Source of the DNA: Chloroflexota bacterium
Lineage (GTDB): Bacteria; Chloroflexota; Anaerolineae; Anaerolineales; UBA4823
DNA: 6,022 nucleotides
Direction: 5' to 3'
NCBI GenBank assembly: GCA_030636125.1
Contig: DAOVXM010000180.1
Coordinates: 1 to 6,022 of the forward strand
This document shows positions 1-4,766 of the stretch, piece after piece. A program made the position numbers and the translations under genes. Position 1 is the stretch's first letter; each line of letters starts with the position of its first letter. The notes beneath the pieces are model-generated. The model had not been told where the DNA came from. It worked only from the letters and a program-made list of their open reading frames with translations, and did not search any database.

Positions 1-33
1 ATTGAAAAGAAGGAAGACGATTCCCATGACTAG
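1..33 (+). CDS. Possible 3' end of an upstream gene (partial)
   Basis: Frame 1 is open from the window edge and reads IEKKEDDSHD before a TAG stop at 31-33. It overlaps the start of the next gene (ATG at 26) by 8 nt, which is typical of co-transcribed genes. DUF5667 proteins in Chloroflexota often follow an ECF sigma factor gene, so this could be the sigma factor's C-terminus. Ten codons cannot identify it, and the other two frames are also possible leaders. Confidence 0.3.
   Translation: MEKKEDDSHD
10..16 (+). promoter_or_regulatory. Ribosome binding site choosing the ATG at 26
   Basis: The purine-rich AAGGAAG lies 9 nt before the ATG at 26-28. It favours that start over the in-frame TTG at position 2, which would have to lie outside any visible ribosome site. 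Confidence 0.6.
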
Positions 34-1384
34 TCGATACGAGCAAGAACAACCTGTAGACCCCCAATTGGATGAATTGCTGGATCTTTTACGTCCAACT
101 CCGTCGATGGAACCTGAGATGTTTGCCCGCGGGCAGGCGAAGTTTTTGACAGAGATGGATGCATTGTTTGGACCTTTACCCAGCTCAGCCTTATCAAGGT
201 TGACTGGATGGATTTCTACTCTATACCAACCAAAGGAAAAATTTGTTATGGCTACCTCAAAACAAAAATTCGTTTTCGGGACATTAGCAGTCCTTATTGC
301 TGTCTTTGTACTTGTATTCGGTGGAGCGTCTGCAACCGCATACGCTGCCCAATCCTCATTACCAGGTGACGCGCTCTACCCGGTTAAGACCGGCCTCGAA
401 CAAACTCAGGTCAGGCTCTCCAGTGATGCCGCTGACCAGGCCGAACTGCAACTCGAGTTCGCCCAACGGCGGCTGCAAGAGATCGCCGCGCTGATCGATG
501 AAGGCCGTTTTAATGATATTGAAACTGCTACTGGCGAGTTCGAATATCACCTCCAGCAAGCTATCGATGCTTTACAATTTGTTGCGGTGGGAGACCCGGC
601 CCGGGCCGAAGACCTGGCTGCCAAGATTACCTCCGCTCTCTCTAGCTATGCCAGCACCTTAAGCGGGATGATGGCAAATGTGCCAGAGGCCGTAATACCG
701 GCCTTCGAGCGTGCTTTTCTGGCTTCCCAGCCTGCTGGTAGCGTAGCTGATGATGAAGAGATCGAGTTTACCGGTCTGGTTGAAGCGATTGGTCCAGATT
801 CCTGGACTGTTGCCGGGCGCAAACTCAGTATCAGCTCCCAAACGGAGATCAAAGGCTCGATTGAAGTTGGCGATATGGTCAAGGTTCATGCTTATAAGTC
901 GGGAGATGGAACATTATCCGCACGCGAGATTGAACCTGTTATCGAAGATGAAATAGCTGAGGAACTCAATGAAAATGGCGGAGACATTGGAGACATTGAT
1001 GATGATGTTTTCGGCAATGATAATGAGAACCTGAATGGCGTTGAAAACGAAAATGAAGATTTAGATGATAACTTCAATGATAATGATGATGATATTGATA
1101 ATCTGAACGGTGATGACTTCAACGATAATGATGATGACGATAGTAATTCCAATGATGATGGCGATAATGGTAACGACAACGATAATGACGACAATGCCAA
1201 CAGCGATAATGATAACGAGGGTGGCGATGATGATGACATTGGCAATGATAATAGCGATGATGGCAGCGGGGACGACAACAGTAATGATGGTGGCGATGAT
1301 AATGATAATGGTGATAGTGACGACAATAGCAATGACGACAACCACAACGATGGAGGGGATGACGACGACAATTCTAATTCATAA
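26..1384 (+). CDS. DUF5667/DUF5666 membrane-anchored protein with an acidic Asp/Asn tail
   Basis: The protein has 452 residues if started at the ATG at 26. Residues 1-80 are a soluble, probably cytoplasmic N-terminus containing a motif like DELLDLLRPTPSMEPEMFARG. One transmembrane segment follows at about 82-106. Residues 110-215 match the DUF5667 pattern: the conserved SLPGDALYPVKTGLEQ sequence (111-126), then amphipathic helices rich in Ala, Gln and Glu. Residues 247-303 form a small beta domain like DUF5666 (GLVEAIGPDSWTV at 250-262, with VGDMVKV near 281-287). Residues 307-452 are a low-complexity acidic tail with no Lys or Arg. By positive-inside logic the DUF5667 domain and tail lie outside the membrane. 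Proteins with this N-terminus are often encoded next to ECF sigma factors in Chloroflexota, so an anti-sigma or envelope-sensing role is possible, but no zinc anti-sigma motif is visible. The gene ends with TAA. Family assignment is firm; function is unknown. Confidence 0.85.
   Translation: MTSRYEQEQPVDPQLDELLDLLRPTPSMEPEMFARGQAKFLTEMDALFGPLPSSALSRLTGWISTLYQPKEKFVMATSKQKFVFGTLAVLIAVFVLVFGGASATAYAAQSSLPGDALYPVKTGLEQTQVRLSSDAADQAELQLEFAQRRLQEIAALIDEGRFNDIETATGEFEYHLQQAIDALQFVAVGDPARAEDLAAKITSALSSYASTLSGMMANVPEAVIPAFERAFLASQPAGSVADDEEIEFTGLVEAIGPDSWTVAGRKLSISSQTEIKGSIEVGDMVKVHAYKSGDGTLSAREIEPVIEDEIAEELNENGGDIGDIDDDVFGNDNENLNGVENENEDLDDNFNDNDDDIDNLNGDDFNDNDDDDSNSNDDGDNGNDNDNDDNANSDNDNEGGDDDDIGNDNSDDGSGDDNSNDGGDDNDNGDSDDNSNDDNHNDGGDDDDNSNS
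944..1381 (+). repeat. Degenerate GAT/AAT/GAC codon repeat encoding an Asp/Asn/Gly/Ser tail
   Basis: This stretch is built from irregular runs of GAT, GAC, AAT, AAC, GGC and AGC codons, for example GATAATGATGATGATATT near 1078-1097. It encodes residues 307-452 of the DUF5667 protein. Synonymous codons are mixed (GAT with GAC, AAT with AAC), so selection appears to act on the acidic, flexible protein and not on an exact DNA repeat. The composition makes open frames appear in all other readings; these are artefacts. Confidence 0.85.
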
Positions 1385-1481
1385 GCGTGCGTGGGTTAGG
1401 AACAGTTACCACTAGAGCATGTCAGTCCTCAAAAAGCCTCTCATCCGAGAGAACCAATCGCCAGTAATGATTAACTAAAGC

Positions 1482-1517
1482 GTGGGCTACAGATCTGCCG
1501 GTCTGTAGCCCACTTTT
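1482..1517 (+). terminator. Strong 12-bp hairpin with a short T run
   Basis: GTGGGCTACAGA (1482-1493) pairs perfectly with TCTGTAGCCCAC (1502-1513) around an 8-nt loop, and TTTT follows at 1514-1517. It lies 97 nt after the stop of the DUF5667 gene and fits its intrinsic terminator. The T run is short and is interrupted by CCC. The hairpin ends only 8 nt before the ribosome site of the next gene, so it may instead be a leader structure of that gene. Confidence 0.75.
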
Positions 1518-1520
1518 CCC

Positions 1521-1526
1521 TGAGGA
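1521..1526 (+). promoter_or_regulatory. Ribosome binding site of the STT3-like gene
   Basis: TGAGGA is followed by a 6-nt spacer and then the ATG at 1533. This supports that start over the later in-frame Met at codon 19. The site sits almost against the preceding hairpin. Confidence 0.6.
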
Positions 1527-1532
1527 ATTGTA

Positions 1533-3140
1533 ATGACCAGTAAACTTTCGCACAGGTCAAGGGAGCTATATGGTACTATTCCGGACATGGGTCTGGTACA
1601 GCGCCTCAGTTCAGTCTTTGCCCGGCGTACTTTGTTGACCGGGATTTTATTGGGGATTGTTATTGTGGGGTTTTTAGCTTTGGTGCAGTTCTCTACACCT
1701 GACCTGGCTGGAAATGATGGCTACTACCACATCAAATTTGCCTACCTGATGCGCACCGAAGGCTTACAGCCGGATTTTCCCTGGCTACCGCTGACCATTC
1801 TCAACGCGCGCGAGTTCTCCGATCACCATTTTCTCTACCATATAGCCCTGATCCCTTTCACCTTTGGTGATCTGCGGATGGGCGCCAAGTGGGCCAGTGT
1901 GGTCTTTGCCAGCCTGGCCTTTTTAAGCGTCTGGTGGTTGTTGTACAAGCAGCGTGTACCATACGCTGCCTTGTGGACGTTAGGACTGCTGGCGGTTTCA
2001 GAGGCTTTTATCTACCGTATGAGTTTGGCGCGACCGCCAGCACTATCCCTGGCAATCTTGGTCATTGGCCTGCATTGGATGCTTACCCAGAAATATGTGC
2101 GTTTAATCCCACTGGCTTTCGTCTATGTGTGGTTGTACGACGCTTTCCCTTTGCTCATATTGCTGGCGGGAATTTACACCCTCTCCGTGTGGTTACTTGA
2201 GCGTCGTTTGAACCTTTATCCTTTGATCTATACCGGTATCGGGGTTGTACTTGGACTGTTTCTTAAACCCTACTTTCCACATAATGTCATCTTCCTGTAC
2301 CGTCATATCTTTCCAAAATTGACGGAGACCACCTCCGTCGGTGTGGGCAGTGAATGGTACCCTTATAAAACCAACCAATTATTGGAGAACGCTCCCTTAG
2401 CTTTATTGGCCTTCTTTGCGGGCGCATTCGCTTTGGGATTACGCCAACGGCGCATGGAAGTTAACATAGCAACCAGCTTTTTGGCGGCGGTCTTATTTGG
2501 AATGTTGGTGTTCCAATCCCGGCATTTCATTGAATACTATCCGGCTTTTGCCTTGATTTTTGCCGCCCTGGCCTGGAGTCCTTTGATCACTGGGAGAGAG
2601 GAGCGTAGAGAGGTTGATCAGGGGGCGGTCTCAGAGTCACGTTTCAAGATGATACCGGGAACCTGGGTTTTTTTCGTTAAGCGTTCGATTCCAGCCCTGT
2701 TGCTGATTCTTGTCCTCGTTCCGGGGATGTGGATCACATTCAAAGAGGCCAGGTCCGATCTGCAAGGCTCCAAGCCTTATGGGTTGTATGCTCAGGCCTC
2801 CGCCTGGTTAGAAGCCAACACCCCCGCCGGTGCGCGTGTTTTTCAAACCGACTGGGATGATTTTCCGCGTTTGTTTTTCTATAATACCCACAACACTTAC
2901 CTGGTTGGGCTTGATCCAACTTATATGCAACTGTATGATGCCGAAATGTATGAGTTGTGGGTGGACATTACCGAAGGTGACGTCGAACAACCTTCAGACA
3001 TTATTTACTCACAATTTGGTTCTCAATATGTGATGACCGATCTGAAGCATAAGGACTTTCTGCGGCGCGCTGAAGATGATGCCGGGTTGAGGGAGGTTTA
3101 TCGCGATTCCGAGGCGGCGATATTCGAAGTCCTGCAATAG
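1533..3140 (+). CDS. Polytopic GT-C / STT3-like membrane protein, putative glycosyltransferase
   Basis: The protein has 535 residues with about ten hydrophobic segments: one at 33-52, a series between about 105 and 245, then about 287-303, 313-326, 335-350 and 385-402. A soluble C-terminal domain spans about 410-535. The first extracytoplasmic loop carries DGYYH at 62-66, which resembles the first acidic motif (D-x-Y-Y-H) of STT3/AglB/PglB oligosaccharyltransferases. D97-H-H may be the second acidic site. In the C-terminal domain, ASAWLEANTPAGARVFQTDW (422-441) followed by DDFPRL aligns in position and style with the segment leading to the WWDYG motif of STT3, though the motif itself is not conserved. 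Members of this fold move sugars from polyprenyl-linked donors to acceptors outside the membrane. No other glycosylation gene is visible nearby, and substrate and acceptor cannot be inferred. It could instead be a GT39/GT83-type mannosyl- or arabinosyltransferase relative. The gene ends with TAG. Confidence 0.7.
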   Translation: MTSKLSHRSRELYGTIPDMGLVQRLSSVFARRTLLTGILLGIVIVGFLALVQFSTPDLAGNDGYYHIKFAYLMRTEGLQPDFPWLPLTILNAREFSDHHFLYHIALIPFTFGDLRMGAKWASVVFASLAFLSVWWLLYKQRVPYAALWTLGLLAVSEAFIYRMSLARPPALSLAILVIGLHWMLTQKYVRLIPLAFVYVWLYDAFPLLILLAGIYTLSVWLLERRLNLYPLIYTGIGVVLGLFLKPYFPHNVIFLYRHIFPKLTETTSVGVGSEWYPYKTNQLLENAPLALLAFFAGAFALGLRQRRMEVNIATSFLAAVLFGMLVFQSRHFIEYYPAFALIFAALAWSPLITGREERREVDQGAVSESRFKMIPGTWVFFVKRSIPALLLILVLVPGMWITFKEARSDLQGSKPYGLYAQASAWLEANTPAGARVFQTDWDDFPRLFFYNTHNTYLVGLDPTYMQLYDAEMYELWVDITEGDVEQPSDIIYSQFGSQYVMTDLKHKDFLRRAEDDAGLREVYRDSEAAIFEVLQ

Positions 3141-3156
3141 ACTTTTTTACACAATG

Positions 3157-3194
3157 AAAACAGGGCGTTGTATCAACCAGCGCCCTGTTTTTTT
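3157..3194. terminator. Bidirectional terminator between converging genes
   Basis: AAAACAGGGCG (3157-3167) pairs with CGCCCTGTTTT (3181-3191), and the stem can be extended by three more pairs including one G-U. On the plus strand a run of seven T (3188-3194) follows the GC-rich stem. On the minus strand the A run at 3157-3160 becomes four T. It lies 16 nt after the plus-strand gene's stop and 28 nt beyond the minus-strand gene's stop, so it can end both transcripts. The plus direction looks stronger. Confidence 0.85.
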
Positions 3195-3222
3195 ATGCAC
3201 TCGTTTTAGGTCGTTTATGGCA

Positions 3223-3729
3223 TCATTGCACCCAATTTGAGAGCACAGTCAAGGTGCGTCCTGACTGGACAGGATCGTTATTGGGCATGTGAACACGGAA
3301 ATCATGGGCGCCCTCCATACCTGCGTGCATGGTGAAGCTCATCGATAATGTGGTTTCTTGACCTGGTTTGAGGACCATCGTACCGATGGTCGGTGTGGGT
3401 GGTCAACACCCCACTGCTAGCTCAACATACGGCGCCTTGGTGAATTGCAAGGGCTGGTCGCCAACATTTGCCAGCGTAAAAGTCGCTTTTACGAACTCAC
3501 CTACCTTAACATCACCAAAATCCATAAAATCTTGATCGACTTTAAGGCTTGGCGCACCGCTTACCTCTAGCGGTACAGTAGCTTTATCGGATTGATCACC
3601 GCCCTTGATCAGAATTGCCCCCACTACGAGCATAATCAAGCCGCCCGCTGCCAGTAGAAGCACCATCCAATTCCTATTGCTTCCCTTTCGTTTCGATTCT
3701 TTAGACCTGTAAGATTTTTTTGATTTCAT
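3223..3729 (-). CDS. Putative selenoprotein: membrane-anchored DUF1573-like protein with a Cys-Sec motif (UGA at codon 109)
   Basis: Read through TGA at 3405-3403, this gene encodes 168 residues. Residues 1-20 are very basic, 21-41 form one membrane helix, and 50-168 form an extracytoplasmic Ig-like domain. The DUF1573 pattern is clear: DFMDFGDVKVGEFVKATFTL (67-86), then NVGDQPLQF (88-96). It continues beyond the TGA: residues 110-128 include IGTMVLKPGQETTL, and DFRVHMPNNDP (143-153) is the usual late strand with an N-D-P turn. The TGA follows Cys108, giving VGC-U-PP, and a SECIS-like hairpin lies just downstream. M130, M134, H135, M138, H142, H147 and M148 form a Met/His cluster that could bind metal. 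The start at 3729 is chosen because GGAGGT lies 6 nt upstream and the ATG overlaps the previous gene's stop (ATGA). A start at 3762 has no such support. The frame ends at an ordinary TGA at 3225-3223. Alternatives are a nonsense mutation or a sequencing error of a Cys codon. The family is well supported; recoding is inferred. Confidence 0.82.
3373..3391 (-). promoter_or_regulatory. Putative bacterial SECIS hairpin for the UGA at 3405-3403
   Basis: On the minus strand GACCATC (3391-3385) pairs with GATGGTC (3379-3373) around the loop GGTAC. Pairing of the outer loop bases gives an 8-bp stem with a GTA loop. Eleven nt separate the TGA from the stem, and the first loop G lies 18 nt after the TGA. 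Known bSECIS elements have a short stem-loop just after the UGA with a G at the start of the loop. From memory, E. coli fdhF has a GGU at the same seventh codon after its UGA. The hairpin lies inside the coding sequence, as SelB-dependent decoding in bacteria requires. A weaker competing pairing (CCGA with TCGG) exists. Confidence 0.72.
3403..3405 (-). other. In-frame UGA codon, probable selenocysteine (residue 109)
   Basis: TGA directly follows TGT (Cys108, 3408-3406) and precedes CCA CCC (Pro-Pro). TGA is also used as a normal stop twice in this operon (3728-3726 and 3225-3223), so a genome-wide reassignment of UGA is unlikely. From memory, related Chloroflexota DUF1573-like proteins carry Cys-Cys-Pro-Pro here, the classic Sec/Cys replacement pattern. 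I could not check that by alignment. Confidence 0.75.
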
Positions 3730-4766
3730 GGATTTACCTCCGTTTCGAATTGGAATGTCCAAAGATAATCCACCAGCGAGCGTATTTGCTCACTGGTGAA
3801 AATTGGTCCCCAGTAGGGCATACCGGTCCCCATTCCACCGCGGATGATTTTGCCCTCTAGCAGAGCGGGGCTTGCTCCCAGCATTTGATTGGCGGCGGTA
3901 AAGTCAGGGGGTGCCACGATGCTGTGACCATCAATTTCCTGATTGTGTGTTTCAACTGGTTTCGCCATTACGCCGTTACCCTTGCCATTTTCACCGTGAC
4001 AGGCGGCGCAATTCTCTGCGTAGAGTTTACTTCCTGTGGCCAAGCGATCCTGGGTGGTATTCTTTTGCCAGATCAGCGCCACCAGATCCCATACTTGTTG
4101 GTCACTTAAACCTTGCTGGTTTAGATCCTGTTGCAGGTCCAGCCAGGTTTCCGCTGGAGTTTGGGTAAGATAGTACTGGTCGCTGAAGTAATGTTCGGGA
4201 AGCTTTACTTCCAGTGATGCCCCACGTTTGACTGAAGGGCGGCTTGAGGGTAAATCATGTGTCGGGTGGGGAGCATCGATATCCAAGCCGAGCGTGACGA
4301 AAAGGGGTTGGGTGGTTTTCTCAGTGCCAATTTGTTCGCTGGATGATCCACTGGGTGTGCTAACCTCGATTATGCCTCGCATGCGCCAATGGTTGAGCCC
4401 GCACCAGCGCGTGCAGTAGTAGGTGTACTTGCCCGGTTGGTCAAAGATTAATGTGGTCTCAACGATCTTGCCTGGCACCAAATCAATCGCGGGTTGTTCA
4501 CTTTGACCAATTGCAAAGCCATGTACAACATCGTCAGAGACGAGGCGCAGATGGAGCGGCTGGCCGGCCTCAATTATTATGTCAGTTGGGGACCAACCTC
4601 CATTTTGCGGCATCTTGGCGTGAATTTCGACAACCCTCTCACCAAAGTGGTTTTCTGCACTCCAGCGCGCCCCGACCAACGCCAGTGGAATGCTCAATAT
4701 AGCGATAGCAAGAAACCATCGTGCTACCCTTTCTGAGGTTGCTCTTGAAGGCTTAGTCTCGTTCAT
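3726..4766 (-). CDS. CuA cupredoxin - cytochrome c fusion (cytochrome oxidase subunit II-like)
   Basis: The protein has 346 residues. One N-terminal membrane helix (about 16-33) anchors it with the rest outside. Residues 40-135 form a cupredoxin domain with a complete CuA ligand set: H82 in VVHGF, then C118-TRW-C122-GLN-H126-WR-M129. The Glu usual between the two Cys of oxidase subunit II is Arg here, which is tolerable because that position binds through its backbone. A linker of about 100 residues leads to a class I cytochrome c domain (about 240-340) with C253-A-A-C256-H257 and the likely axial Met at 316 (or 312) in GGMGTGMPYWG. The protein should pass electrons between CuA and heme c. 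No oxidase subunit I is adjacent and the second membrane helix of CoxB is missing, so this is probably not a normal terminal oxidase subunit. The ATG at 4766 overlaps the upstream TAA by 1 nt; an earlier TTG start at 4811 has no ribosome site. The gene ends with TGA. Confidence 0.88.
   Translation of the reverse strand: MNETKPSRATSERVARWFLAIAILSIPLALVGARWSAENHFGERVVEIHAKMPQNGGWSPTDIIIEAGQPLHLRLVSDDVVHGFAIGQSEQPAIDLVPGKIVETTLIFDQPGKYTYYCTRWCGLNHWRMRGIIEVSTPSGSSSEQIGTEKTTQPLFVTLGLDIDAPHPTHDLPSSRPSVKRGASLEVKLPEHYFSDQYYLTQTPAETWLDLQQDLNQQGLSDQQVWDLVALIWQKNTTQDRLATGSKLYAENCAACHGENGKGNGVMAKPVETHNQEIDGHSIVAPPDFTAANQMLGASPALLEGKIIRGGMGTGMPYWGPIFTSEQIRSLVDYLWTFQFETEVNP
3736..3741 (-). promoter_or_regulatory. 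Perfect GGAGGT ribosome site for the putative selenoprotein gene
   Basis: GGAGGT lies 6 nt before the ATG at 3729-3727, inside the end of the upstream gene. It fixes the start of the DUF1573-like gene, and together with the ATGA overlap implies coupled translation. Confidence 0.85.

Noticed and set aside
892..1371. Long minus-strand Ser/Leu-rich open frame and other long frames opposite or alongside the acidic tail
   Set aside because: They are produced by the GAT/AAT codon repeats of the real gene; their proteins are low-complexity Ser/Leu, Ile/Val or Met/Thr runs with no domain or ribosome site.
944..1381. CRISPR or tandem-repeat array
   Set aside because: There are no uniform repeats with distinct spacers; the repetition is codon-level, irregular and in frame with the protein.
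1438..1451. Small hairpin CTCTC-ATCC-GAGAG
   Set aside because: Only 5 bp without a T run; likely chance.
1385..1532. Promoter for the STT3-like gene
   Set aside because: TAATGAT near 1464 resembles a -10 box, but no convincing -35 element is seen at the right distance.
3403..3405. UGA read as Trp or Gly through an altered genetic code
   Set aside because: TGA serves as the natural stop of two genes in this operon, and Trp is encoded by TGG throughout.
3223..3729. Pseudogene with a nonsense mutation
   Set aside because: It stays possible, but there is no other lesion, the downstream codons look conserved, TGA sits in a Cys-like position, and a SECIS-like hairpin is correctly placed.
3403..3762. 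A complete 119-residue protein ending at the TGA at 3403
   Set aside because: The start at 3762 lacks a ribosome site while ATG 3729 has GGAGGT, and the domain clearly continues beyond the TGA in frame.
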